49,658 bases of DNA from Pleurotus djamor (Eukaryota > Basidiomycota > Agaricomycetes > Agaricales > Pleurotaceae), in the NCBI GenBank assembly GCA_029747585.1, contig JAPEVF010000327.1, positions 1 through 49,658 on the forward strand, given 5' to 3'. Position 1 is the first letter of the stretch. Every line of letters begins with the position of its first letter. The position numbers were made by a program, and so were the translations under genes. The notes under the pieces are model-generated. The model did not search any database. It had not been told where the DNA came from and worked only from the letters and a program-made list of their open reading frames with translations. Positions 33,701 through 45,611 of the stretch are shown here, one piece after another.

Positions 33701-36700
33701 TGGCTGCGGTGGTGGTGGTGTTCCTGAAGCAGCTGGGTTCAGAGGAGATGGTCGTAACGAGGACAGGGATGCCATTCGTGGAATAGTAGACGGGTTCGCA
33801 GGAGCACCTACAAAACCTTAGGTATCAGAAAAAGCAATCAAGAACACCAAAGATGCTGAAACGTACCAGGTAACGCGGTCGCACCCATCGATGGCGACCC
33901 CGTCCCACCTTGTCCCTGCGCCTGAATCTGTCCTTGACCTGGAGGTGGTGTCCCACTCGGCGGTGGTGGTGGTAACCCAACGAACGGCTCCACGCTAAAC
34001 GAAACCGGCACCGGACCCGTCGAACTCGCCAAATCCACATCACACCTCGCAAATAACGTAGGCCCACGACCAAGTACCCCGCGAGATTGGTTCGCAAGGT
34101 AGAGTATACGATGAGCGGCACCGGGACCAACACCTGGGTTGGGTGGTACTCCAAATTGTTGTTGCTGTTGATGTGACGGGTAAGGATGTCCTGGTGGAGG
34201 TCGATGTTGGCTGAATTGACGTTGGATGAGGTTGGGAGACGACGAAGGTGGTGGAGGTGACTGAAACCTCGATACTCCTGGTACGGATCCTTCGAACGGC
34301 ACATTGGGGTTGAAAGGTACGCCTCCAGGTCCAGCCATGTTCGGCGGTATCTCCCCTCGTTGTTGCTGGATGTACAAAGGTCCCTTCGAGGTACCTTCCA
34401 CAGGCGCTTTCGGTGCGTTTGGATGAGGCGAGAAAATGCTAGTTCTCAAGCCACTTTCCGGGTCGCGTTCACCACGAAGGTCGGCTAGAGATGGTCGTAG
34501 ATGCGAGATCACAGGAGGGGGCGTAGCTGCTGCTGCTGCTGCTGCTGGCGGTTGGGAAGAAGGTGGTGGTGGTGGGCTCAAAGGTCCGTACGGATTCGGT
34601 AAAGCTAATCCTGGGCTCGAAGCTTCGACAGTCGTAACATCCGACACGAAACTTTCATCTCCCATTCCCATCATGCCCGTCGTCAGACTAACATCCGGCG
34701 CAGGTTCCTCGTCGTCAATTACGATCCCAACCCTTTCTTCCTCCCTTCCTTCTTCCTCCTGTTCTTCGTCTCCCAGTCCCTCGCGTCCTCGAGCTCGTCT
34801 TTCCTCCTCTGGTGAACTCAGGACATCACCCCATGTCGTGTGTAGCAGTGGCGAAGCGGTACTCTTCATCGAGCCAGCGGTACCAGGTGTCATGAGGGTA
34901 CCACCACCAGCAGAGGAATCGACCGTTTTCGAAACATCGAGTGCGTTCGGACGAGGCTTGACAACGACATTGAGTCCCTTCGTCGTCACAGCCTCTTTTC
35001 CTTCCCCTGCTTGACCTCCAGCTTCACCAATACCACCAGCAACAGAACTAACTCCAACCGAATCCGCACTCCCCTTCCTCCCATTCCCATTCACCATCTC
35101 CGGTACAGGCGGCGGTACCTCCTCTCCCTCCTCCCCATCACCACCAAAATGCGACTTCCCCGTGGCAACACTTGCCATCGAGAACCGTGTCGAATAACGA
35201 TACATATAATCATCGTAGATATCGCCTGCACCGTCCCAATCAGTTTCGCCACCGCTACGACCAGTCGAACGGCTGTTAGCGCTGAGTTTACTACCGGTGG
35301 TACCAGTCGTTCGCGTGGATTTGAAAGTGTGGGTACTGTTGATGGTGGTGGTGCTGTGAACGGAGAACGTAGGAGATGTGGGCGACGAGGAAGGGGACTT
35401 CGACTGCGTGGGGGATGAAGACAGCTTCGCACAAGCTGTCGAAGCCAGTGAAGGCGTTGGACGATGTGTAGGTGGAAGAGGGAATTTCGAAGAGGTTGTC
35501 GAACCGAACGACGACGAAGATTTCTTGCGTCGTGCAGAATACGATTCCGCGTACGAATGCGTCCGTGTTCGCGTCGGCGTGGTGTCTTGACTGGGCATGG
35601 CATCGTCAACGACAGATGTCGTAGTCTGGCTCGAGTACCTGCTCTGCTCGGAGAGCATACTCTCCCTCTCACTCTTATCCTCCTCCGCCCCGTAACCAAG
35701 TCCAGCTTCAGACGAAGCAACCGAGGAAACACTGCCCCTCCCTCCAGCCATCCCCCGCTCCCTATCCACCTTCTCATANCCCTNNCNCNTNCTCTCNNCC
35801 NCNATCTCCAGAATCAGAATCATCTTCATCATCCTCCGACTCTGACCCACCACCCGCCAACCCCGCAAGCAAACTCAACCCAATCCCCATATTCCCATCA
35901 TCATCCGACATTGCCAACGAAAACCTCGACGTTGATAACCTTGAAGATGGCTCGTCGTATTCGAATTCACCTCCACTGTTTCTCTGTTCCCCAGGGTCAA
36001 AGGTCGAACCGTTCAGCTGGGTAGCATCCATAGCTAGCGTTAATCCACGCGCAGGATGGGAAGTCGACATTAACGGAGGCGATAGCGTTGAAGAAGGACC
36101 CAGGAACGTCGAACGCGGGTTCATCTGGTTGATCATAGATACGCTCGGAAGGTACGGGTTGTATGGCTGCGTGTTCAAGGTCGTGGCAGTAGGTGTCGTA
36201 GGCGAGGTTACTGTAGGCGTTGGTGGGACTTCGAGCGTGTTTCCATCGAATTCAGTCGAAGAAGGGGATGGAGAGAACGGGTTGGGCAAGGATATCGGCG
36301 AAGGCATCGAGGGGGTTAGTTGAGTGGTCGGTTTCGAAGTCGTGTCCGAGTGAGATAGAGGTGGTGGTGGAGACGGGGAAGAACTTGAAGAATCCTAGTG
36401 AATAGAATAGAAATCAGTATCGAAACCGCGAAAAAAATAGAAAACGTACGGATTTCGTGTGCGTGATGAAAGGATTCGGCAGGCTATCCTCATCAACCAC
36501 CTCCTTCCTCTCCTCCTCCTCCTCCCCATCACGGCCCGTCAAAGCAGCCAAAGCAGCTTCGACACCTGTGAGAGGCATCCGATCCATAGGGATGGGGGAC
36601 TCGGTTTTACGCACGAAATATGATGCTGGTGTTGCATCCTCCGTGACGTTCGCGTTTGTGTTGGCATAAACCGTGGTATGTGATGTTGAAGACGATAGGT

Positions 36701-37698
36701 TGGACTGAGTCCGAGAAAGTGAGGGCGAGCGGGACCCTTGACGCGAAGACGGGTGTTGAGCCTCTCGAAGCCTACTATCCACCTTGTCCCATCCATCCCG
36801 ACCAGCTCCAGCATCCGAACCAACCATCTCCCTTCCAGCTGGCCGAGGCGACCCTTCTGCTACATTGGCATAAGCCGCGCTCGAAGCCAACGGTGAAGAC
36901 CGTAACGACGAAGCCGACTGCGTCCTGGACAGCGAAGACGACAGCGACCGTTGACGCGGAGGTATCTTCGTACTTGCTGGTGGTGGTGTCGAAGACGGTG
37001 GCGGCGGCGTCCTTGACGGGGAATGCGATGGTGATGAATGTGACAATGATGAATATGATGGCTGACGGCGTTGGGAATGGAAGCTTGAATGCGGTGGTGA
37101 TGGTGTAGGAACTTTGGGGCTGTTCGTCGTTGATGCCGTTGCCAGTCTGCTCAACGACGAGGACGACGGCGAGGAATGAAGGCTGGATGATGATGGTAGC
37201 GTTCCCGTTGTGATAGACGTCCTCGGCGACGACATGGTGGGTGTATTCCTTCCACTCCCTCCTCCTCCTCCGTCGCCACCAGACCTCGACCGACCCAAGC
37301 TCACGCTACCACCCGTCGACGACGACCTCTTTGTCATCACAGGCCTCTTCAGCCTGGCATGAAAACGTACGTGCTTCCCGTGAAACTTGCCTACGACGCC
37401 TTCACAATAGCCGAGGTACAGTCCATTCGCCTGAGTCTGCATCCACGACGACGAGCCAGATGGGTCCAGCGGATCGTCTGGTTGCGGGCTAGATAGCTGC
37501 ATTAGCACCGTTATTTCGTCATCCTACAAGAAAAGCCAAAAGTTAGCCACGACCCGAAGTCAAAAACTTTCTGTTACGCACCTTGAGAAACATCAAGTCC
37601 TCCGGCGTATCTGCTACACAGTCATGGGTAGCCGTACACTTTCCAATCCCTCCCTTAGCAGCAAATCTCGTCCATCTCGACAATTCCGTCGCATCCAT
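30742..37698 (-). CDS. Very large SH3-like plus TBC (RabGAP-like) protein
   Basis: Proposed exons, read on the minus strand, are 37698-37582, 37523-36450, 36394-33867, 33807-33420, 33120-31604, 31537-31303, 31236-31163 and 31109-30742: about 2100 residues. Exon 1 gives MDATELSRWTRFAAKGG and starts an SH3-like domain (HDCVADTPEDLMFLKDDEI, then YCEGVVGKFHGKHVRFHARL). About 1400 residues of Ser/Pro-rich, probably disordered chain follow, with an acidic run, short Gln and Ala runs and Pro runs. The TBC domain starts REL KWLTLIS and includes VRYMVWGHIMD, GFWVFVSLMDSYLRPYFS and LQRIWDVFLFEG. Ns at 35779-35803 in the acidic run shift the frame by one, probably a sequence fault. The usual catalytic pair is changed: KYSRG stands where YxQG is expected, and IEKDVR where IxxDxxR is expected. 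Expected place: vesicle or membrane traffic; GAP activity is doubtful. Confidence 0.87.
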
Positions 37699-37939
37699 TC
37701 AACAGCTTGATGCAAACGGAATCGGAAATCGCGTGTGTGAAAAGGGCCGAATTGCGGTCCAGGCTATAGAGAAAAGTGACCTTCTTGTCGTCGTCGTCCG
37801 TAGTGTGCAAGCGTAGCAGCGAGATGATGAGAGGAAACAGCAAAGAAAACGAAGAACAAGGAGGAGGAGGAAGAGGAAGAGGAAGAGAAACAAGATTGGT
37901 GATGGCTAGTCAAGAAAACAAAAACGCATACCGAGGTCA

Positions 37940-38690
37940 TGGGAATTTCTTTCCCGATGTGGAAGTATGCCATCAGGTACCGACGCTTGTTTGCGAGCTG
38001 TTTCTGATCCCGCGTTCCTGGATCATTGCTGCTCATCATGATGATCAAAATGAACACAAGCTGTCGATGGTGATACAGATGGCGACGGCGAAGAAGTGAG
38101 CGACCTCGCTGTCGCGCGACGATGCTGTTGTAGGAAACCAACGGTACGTAAGTGAATTCCAGAGGTCGTTGCCGTTTTGACGCGAGAATCTTCAGATAAA
38201 TAACGAAAAACCTCAAGATAGATGCATGATCCCAAGGTTTCGGGGTCAATAAGAAGACAACGCGTACCACGATGAGAATTCTGAGAGCCGAGACAAAGCA
38301 AACCCGCGGTGAGAAACTTGAAAATGGAAAAAGGTACAACACCAACAAGGATTTGATTGAACGAGAATGGGGTCCAAGACCCAACCAAGACCCATGTATT
38401 GGCGGTGAAATGCGTCCACGACGGCTTGGAAACCCTCAGAGAGGAAATACGCACCGTGAGCAGCCGCATCCAAAGTCCTGCCAATGTATAGCTCGGGGGA
38501 TAACGACTGTGTCCAGAATGGCTCGTAATGCCTAAACTACACGGAGAGTGGGATCAATCCTACCGAGTCCTTGAAACCTGCGGACGTAGGAGCAGAATCT
38601 GTACGACGTAGAATTTCGCTCGCAGTTAATTGCTGTATGGAAAAGCAAGTAGCTGCGTGAATACACTCAAGTTAGTAAACCATTTTGACA
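37940..38690 (-). other. Unidentified coding-like exons upstream of the TBC gene
   Basis: Coding-like pieces on the minus strand are QLTASEILRRTDSAPTSAGF (near 38600), HYEPFWTQSLSPELYIGRTL (near 38500), VVDAFHRQYMGLGWVLDP (near 38410) and SNDPGTRDQKQLANKRRY with LMAYFHIGKEIPMTS before a GTATGC donor (near 37935). An in-frame stop just before the ATG at 37698 separates them from the TBC gene, unless an unseen splice joins them. I do not recognise the family. It may be a small separate gene running toward the TBC gene. Confidence 0.4.
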
Positions 38691-39102
38691 CGCAGGATGC
38701 CAAAATTAACGGCTGAAAAATATCCAGGGTAATGTTCAAAGTAGGGCGTGACATTGGGAAGGTACTTCTGAGGTCTGCATGAACGACAGGCGTGTGTAGG
38801 AAAGCATCTATCGTGGTGGAATATGTGTAGTACCAAAAGACTTCAATTTCGAGAGCGATAAATCGCCGGATACGTTGTAACAGTACTACCTCAAGAATGG
38901 ACGGTTGGGATAACGGCTAAGTAACCGTAACTGAGAGAGGAAGGGAATGACAAAGGGGTTGCGGTGGAAAGTGATACTCTAGACCAATAGGATACCTTCG
39001 CTCGCTTTGCGCTCCGTTCGCCTTCTACACAGATTTCATGGAATTGAGCTCCGATGGAGTGTTGTGGAAGATGGTGAAAGCACATACAGTATACGATACG
39101 CC

Positions 39103-40230
39103 TCAAACAATCGTAGTGCCCGACTTCATCGTACTAAATCGTTGAAGGTGCTTCGGAACGGTAACAACCTCTCCCAAGAAACGGACCATATCCTCCGAGT
39201 CTAGGCGCCGCTCTTCATATTCATTCTTGAGGCGCGTGATCTTCGACTTCTCAACCCCTTGGATCTTCAAGCAGCTTCGCAGCTCGTTGAGGCTACTCTG
39301 CTGAGATGATACGAGCTTTTCTAGCTCCGTGTACGCGTTTCGTCCCGCCTTCGTGATTGAAAGTCGCCTTCCCATGTCATGGAGTTCGGTACGAAGGTCC
39401 TTGTTGAATTTCTCGTTCCGCGTTTCTATGATCGAATCGATGACCTTCCAAGCCGAATGCTCGTTATTATAGTATCGAACGACCATTGGGTCACGCTTGA
39501 TTACATCCTTCCAGTGTGCTTTCAACGCTTTCTCCCGTTTCAGCATTTCGGCCTCATCGAGGCGCGTTTCATCCCACATCGTAGTGACGAAGATGATGTT
39601 CTCATCGCCAAACTGGGCTTTCAATCTTCCTAAGCTCCTCTTCGACGACTGGGTGATTCGGTTATCGGTAATGCAATGCATGTAGAGGATTCCAGCAGGT
39701 TGAAGTTTTCCTTTCCGCCTGAATTCAGAATGTTGGTATCGGCGGTATCACTTACGTAGTGAGGAAGGGAAGGGGACTTTACACACAGATTCGTTATAAG
39801 CCAGTGGTTTATCATGCCGGCAATTTCATCGTCAGATTTGTTCATATCATCAAATCCGGGTGTATCAACGAAGGCCAAATCGTGAGTGCTTCGCTCGAGG
39901 TGTTGGAACTTGGTGACGTGGACGATGTCCGTACATTCATCCAACGGCTTGCCGAACCCAGACACTCCACCGATAAGTGTGTTGATAAACTGAAGGCGTC
40001 GATGAGCAATTTTGAGGAATAAGATCGCAGACTTTACGAACTGAACTCTTTCCCGTACCCGTAAGTCCCATCACTCTAGATAAGGACATAGAAACTGAGT
40101 GTGTCTGAGAAATGGTGAATCTGAAACGGTGGACAAACATAATGATAACATCATCCGGGGACAGATCTACCGGGTAGACTTTGAAGAAGTTTCCAATCAG
40201 CCTTGACGACACGCTTTTCTGGGGGTGCAT
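39103..40230 (-). CDS. P-loop GTPase, AIG1/septin-like G domain
   Basis: Proposed exons, read on the minus strand, are 40230-40139, 40075-40042, 39989-39787 and 39718-39103: 314 residues from this start. The G domain shows DDVIIIVMGLTGTGKSSFIN (P-loop, about residues 34-42), a Thr in DECTD as switch I, DTPGFDD (about 84-90), and VTTMWDE in place of the NKxD base-recognition motif, as in many fungal proteins of this class. The MHCITDNRI strand also fits the class. A charged C-terminal helix region (KITRLKNEYEERRL) follows. A possible upstream exon pair (40740-40699, then from about 40640; MDYPRRTGRPSLQL and LPDSLKRYLTC) may belong to a longer N-terminus. Such proteins are often lineage-expanded in mushrooms; the cell role is unknown. 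Confidence 0.85.
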
Positions 40231-40740
40231 GTATTAGTCCCTGACTGGACAAATATCGAAAGCAGGACACATGAAACGCACCAAGAACCTGCGCATTGGA
40301 TGCAACCTTGTCAGAGTATTTTGTCGCCGTTTCATGTCTCCTTGAACACATGGAGGGCTGGCCATTGTGATGTCGTGGTTGAGGAAGAAATTATCGGTAC
40401 TCTCAGACCTTAGAATATCATGGAAGCCCACTGGTATGTCGAATGTGGCAGGGGAATGGACTGGTTGGACGGCTCGAGTGTCTGATTCAGTCCTACAACG
40501 CAAGTGAGATATCGCTTAAGAGAGTCAGGAAGTAAGGCGAACGAGGCGGTGAGTGAAGAGGCCTCTGGTTCCCTTTGGGTAATTGAGTTCTCTGATGAAA
40601 ATTGCTCCAAATTGGGTAGCGAGCTCGCGAAAGGTCTAGAATAGAGGATATAAAGTTTACAGTGAGTCAGGCGAGGAAGATCGCATAAGGAGAGCTTACA
40701 ATTGAAGCGAAGGCCGGCCAGTACGACGCGGATAGTCCAT

Positions 40741-41379
40741 CTCGCTGTGTAGAACGGCTTTAGGATGGGAGTCTGGAGACCAATGGGCTAGCTAAAAGAA
40801 ATCACGGGCGAGAATATGTATCCGCAGTGTTGGAGACAGGAGACACGGCGTAGACGCGGATACAGGCAGGCAACGGTGAGGCTTTCATGATGGATGCCTG
40901 ATTGTATAAAACATACGCAGATTCGAACAGATAAGTGCCATGAGTAAAATACCAAATAGAATGGTGGATCGAGGAAGCAGATGGTGCGTCTGATCAGGCA
41001 TGGGCGCATCAGCTGCGTATCCAGATAAGGGTCTCCAAGGCACAAGTGAATCAACCCTACTGGCTGTATTTTTTTGAATTCACATGCGGTAGATTGCCGA
41101 GATCAGGTTATCAATGAATCCCATTGGGAAACGCGGCAACGGGGTACTTACTTCCAAGTGAAGCACTGGCAGAGGCTGAGGAAACTGTTGAAATCCATGA
41201 CGTATCCTGGACCTCCGAGACTTATCTATGAACTCGAATGAGTAAACGATGTCAAACGAGACCATGTCTCTAGAGAATGGGACTCACCGCTTTCCCCTTT
41301 CCTACCACCCAAACCGAGTTTGAACTCGAATAACTACACAACATCAACGCTGAGTCGGTTGCCTGTCATCCTTCAGCGT
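40741..41379. other. Intergenic; no confident gene
   Basis: The minus frame at 41054-40788 is Cys- and Leu-rich but isolated. Apart from the possible first exon of the GTPase gene just to the left, I see nothing that I can support. Confidence 0.35.
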
Positions 41380-43095
41380 TGCGTGAAGGGTCCTTGGTGT
41401 TGTTTTCGCACTTCGTGGACAGCCTTGGGGTCGTGAACTTGGAAGAATTCCGAGTGCATCGGGGGATACGGCGGTACTGATGGCTCGAAGGCAGCTCGAG
41501 GGTATCCCATATCGTAGAGGTGACGTATATAGAAGCCTGAGGAGTACAGAGGGTAAGCAATTCGCCTGAACGTGAAGAAACAAGGCGCTCGAAACTTACG
41601 ATTTCACTTTCCCCACCCATTGAATCAAACCATACCAACAAGGCGGGATACATCAACGGCAGTGGGGCCAAGCATCCCCGCACTCGAGGACCATGTTCGT
41701 GACGGCCTCACACAGCTTTACCGCGCGTTCGATCTTGGCGGCGTCGATGGTTCGGAGTTTGGTCGTCTCGCGCGAGGGCAAACAGAAGCGGTGGTGGTAT
41801 TGCTCTGAACACGTCTGAGTCGAAGGAGATAGCGGCGGGAGCTGCCTACGAAGTAGAGTAAGCACATTGTGGGAATGTGGGATGAAGGAGGGGAGAGCCT
41901 ACCGTTTGTAACCTGTTGTGTTCTCGGTGGTGCACAAAGTCGCAGCGCGTCCAAGGGTGTATACCCAATTTATACCAGGCGGTCGGAACACGATACTGAT
42001 CTAGACAAGATACATCAAGTATACGAAACGGCTCCACAAGAGGGGACGCACCAGTTCACGAGACGTGAAGTTTCTCCCATCCTCCTTCCAAACCAAAACC
42101 CGCCGATGAGCTCACATACGACAGCAGCGTCTACGCCTCTCCTTCCATTTGACAGCGCGCGCATTGACGGATCTGTTGCCCTTCGTCGTGAAGGCGCAAA
42201 TGTTGACGGGATGAGGTCGGTGACGGTGATGACAACGGCGGCTCGACTCGGAGACGACCTCGAGATCTTGCAGACGGTACATACGACGACGAGAGCTGTC
42301 AGCAGAATGCATATCGTGATTAATCAACCTCAAGAGAAAGGAAAAAGGTGGTTCCAACGGACCGTTTCCAGTTCCGCTCTCAATGAACCAACCCGTACCA
42401 ACGAGCTTGAATATCTCCTCAACGACAAAGCCAATCAGTCCAGCCTTCGAGGACGACGTTCGTGACAGCGGTGCGTCGCTTTTCCGTGTCTTAGATGTGA
42501 GGGACATCCAAGTTTCGGAGGTTGCTCTTCCGGGGGTACCATGAGAGGGAGGTCGATATGGACGGTTGCAAGCGCGTTTGAGAGTTGAGATATAGCGGGT
42601 AGAGCTGTTCAAAAATCGCAGTGTGGGTTTTTTTGGGCGCCGTAGATGGGTAACGTAAAGAGAAAGCGCACCTTGATCATCTTTCCCGTTCATCCAACCA
42701 AACCTGGGGCGCCGGATAACTCGTCAACGACTGAGTCGCTCGCTCCCATCTTCTAGGACTACTTTCAAAGAGGTACAACGCTGCTTTCCCGAGAATGAGA
42801 ACGACTTGAAGTGGAGTATTCGGGATTGCTTGATCCGAGATGCCAGGCCGGGGAGGAGGACAGGGACGGCGAGGAACGCAATTGAGGCCATCGTGACACC
42901 GGGGAGAGCTGTGCAGTGAGTACAGTAAGTGAATCGTAGACGCTTGGGATGGGGAACACGAATGAAAAAGCGCACCGTGCACAGGTTCCAATCCGTCGAG
43001 CCAAACTGACAGAGTCTGATGCCTCATCAACAACCACGTCATTCATTCCTGTCTTCTAGGACCATGCTCGTATTTCGCTAGCGCTGCTTCGTCAT
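41380..43095 (-). repeat. Inverted second array of the 300 bp unit
   Basis: Units in minus orientation have anchors near 43085, 42784, 42476, 41720 and 41400; the first three are about 300-310 bp apart, as are the last two. The unit read from about 43091 down to 42780 shows all parts: anchor CGAAGCAGCGC, then GGTTGTTGATGAGGCATC, a GTGCGC donor near 42976, an intron ending CTGCACAG, then CCCCGGTGTCACGATGGCC. This last piece aligns with CCCGGTACCACGGAGGTC of the fifth unit of the 26.8-28.2 kb array. A hydrophobic stretch (ASIAFLAVPVLLPGL) occurs in the exon-like part. Other units hold stops. A plus-strand frame at 41869-42465 overlaps this array and is probably a shadow. Confidence 0.6.
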
Positions 43096-43800
43096 GCATA
43101 GGATCGTCTTGGAGTGGAGATTTCGAGGTTGGTTCTTCCGAGGTACGTGGATGGGGAGGCGGGTTGATTGGTGACGTGGGATGCGGTACGGATCGATTGC
43201 GAGGTGCCGATACTCCGTCGTTAGCCTGATGGGGTGTGTTACTGACCGGGGGAGAGATTTGCGAGACGCACGCTTGGTAGGTGGATTGGAGGGTGATATC
43301 CAAGACTCGAACTTGATATGCAAAAAGTCGTCCTGAACCAGGTTGAGGTTGGTCGGACGTGTGCAACGCATAGAGACGAAGAAACTGCGCGTAATTCGGG
43401 AAGCAAGCAAGTCCATTAATTTATAGACGAAACTGATGGAACTGAGGTAGGCTAGTGGAGAAAGAAAGTAAGAAGGCAGGAGCGGCTGTGTGTGAATCCG
43501 AAAGCGATCACGTGTGAACCGTTTCTCAGGGGCAAGTACTCCTATTCGAGGACTTGAGAGCTTCAAACGATTTTCTCCATGTTTGACCTGAGTTTTTGAC
43601 CTCGACGCTTCCCAGAAGAGTACACGGAGGGAAACGGTCGATGCTTCAGAACACTTGGAAAATGCCCAGCCCGCATTAGTGACCGTGAGGAATCGGTTTC
43701 TCACGGTCAATACTTGAAGCTTGATGCGTGATGCTCTGACTCGGATGTCACTCTTACCGTGTTCTTGTGTCCACCTCGCCCTCTAGCGGAGTCGACTCAG
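43096..43800. other. Intergenic; long minus frame of doubtful reality
   Basis: A minus frame at 43710-43078 stays open for 210 codons. Its first 40 codons lie in DNA shared with the left arm of the inverted duplication near 23145, where the same frame has stops, so coding is unlikely to be conserved. The right end should carry the promoter of the gene at 43801. Confidence 0.35.
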
Positions 43801-45201
43801 ATGTGTGTGCAGGTATGAAAACTGTAGAGCTCGTATGCAGATGCTTTAGCTGACCTTCATCCAGCTACCACCTGAAATCCTTAGTATGATCATCACCGAT
43901 TACACTAACTCCCTCGAAGATCGTCGTCCCATCCGCCATCTCCTTCTTGTTTCTCGTTCCTTCTACTCCATTTACACCCCCATCCTCTACGAATCTCTTT
44001 ATCTCACTGAATCCAGCAAGATCAATATAGAAAAACATGACCCATCTACGATATTAACACCTCCTCGCCTTTCTCATCTCCATGTCGTTCTTTTGGGGAA
44101 CACGAGCCTTTCCAAGCTCGTTCATACATTCTCATTTAGCGACAACGTTCAGCAAAATCTTGTACAATCGGATTTGGTGACCTTCAAGGCCATTTTCTCA
44201 TCTCTCACCAACCTCACGCGGCTATGCATCCCTCCACTTATGGCCGCACCATCCCGCCCGCTTGAAGCTCTTCCCGAAACGACACAGCTATCTCATCTCA
44301 CCTGTGGCTCACCATACTTTCCGTCCTTCCTCGATCACTTCCTTCCAACCCAACCTTCTCTGCGATATCTCTCCTGTGCGCAACTCCACTTTGACGATCA
44401 TCGCCACGTATTCTCGCGTAGGTTTTGTGGGCTGCCGAACCTCCACACGATTCATTGCGACGGAGCGGCGTTTGGCCGGATTCGATTGACACAATATCCG
44501 GCCATTGAGCATGTCGTGATGAACAGCTCCGCCATGCTTTGGCCGATCGATAATGGGGATATGTTGCGCCGTTTACGGACGTTTCATTTCTCCTGTTACC
44601 CGAACGAGCGTCTCTTCGAGTTGATGAGGAACCTCGAGCGCGTGGAATTTCTCGGTATCGAGCTTCTTGGGAAAGTAGCGGTGCGTTATCTGAATTAACC
44701 GTGCCATGGATGATCGATGAGTTCTCATAGGTGATTCGTCTGCAGTTGGCTGAAGATTTCGCTCTTCGTGGTCTCTTAGATGTCCCCTCTAAGGATCTCA
44801 AGTATATCAGCTTGCGCTCAACCCAACTATACGAAGACGTTGTCACCGCGGAACGATTATTTGATGCGCATCGAAACCTTCGCATCGTAGACATCCGTCC
44901 CATCACACCTGAAGCGTCTGAGATTGAATTCAAATTCATCGTTGATCGGTATGTGAGACTCGGGCAGAGCGGAGAGGGCAAGGGATTTGGCGTGTTGAAA
45001 AAGTTTAGCGTTTCACAACCAAAGGTCTTCGAGTCGTGGTGGGAAGTTGGAGAAATTCGAGGGGACGTTGAAGAGGCTTCTGGTAAGTGGTTTCGTTGAA
45101 GTCATTCTCATTCACGGTGTTTATAACGAGATTCAACCGTTCTCCTTCTGATTCTAGTGAATGGGATGGCTTACTTCGAACGATATTGTCGTCACCGCTG
45201 A
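43801..45201 (+). CDS. F-box-like protein, LPPEIL type (pairs with 21675-23055)
   Basis: Proposed exons are 43801-43812, 43865-44680, 44731-45082 and 45158-45201: 407 residues. The leader MCVQ joins LPPEILSMIITDYTN. The F-box-like domain ends RHLLLVSRSFYSIYTPILYE. Exon 2 is one codon longer than that of its partner (816 against 813 nt). The third exon starts VIRLQLAEDFALRGL, contains GEGKGFGVLKKFSVSQPKV and ends FESWWEVGEIRGDVEEAS; the last gives VNGMAYFERYCRHR. Donors are GTATGA, GTGCGT and GTAAGT. It is convergent with the gene at 45612-46716. SCF adaptor role is inferred from the F-box. Confidence 0.85.
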
Positions 45202-45611
45202 AGGGACATGCGGAAGAAATGAACCGTTTATTGGTACTTTATATACGGAGGTGCACGTTGATTCTCAACACTGGACATATACACGGTTGCTCTTCTCGTA
45301 TCATCATTCAACCATTATGAGATTGAGTATCCGTCGGAGGCGAAGCTCATACATCTACGAATGGCTACAGAACTCTCAAAGTGGAACATCGTTGATTTTA
45401 CGTCGCAAGCAGCGTTACGGTGTACTAGCTCGAACGAACTAGTCTACTACGGCGGCTCCACGCGGTGCGACCTACTCTTCTTCCGCTCTCAGCATCCTTC
45501 CTGACGATTATAATTCATTCATGCGTCGTTCATACCCGTTGAAATCGGCTAAACCATCCAGATTCTGAGTAAGACGGCGTGGATTTCGTTATGTCACTGA
45601 GTGCCCACCTA

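Noticed and set aside
35779..35803. Frameshift in the TBC gene as a real mutation
   Set aside because: The frame changes exactly across a cluster of N bases in an acidic codon run, so sequence quality explains it.
41869..42465. A 198-codon plus-strand frame as a gene
   Set aside because: It overlaps the decayed minus-strand unit array, has no family marks and is not kept in the homologous array at 26.7-28.2 kb.
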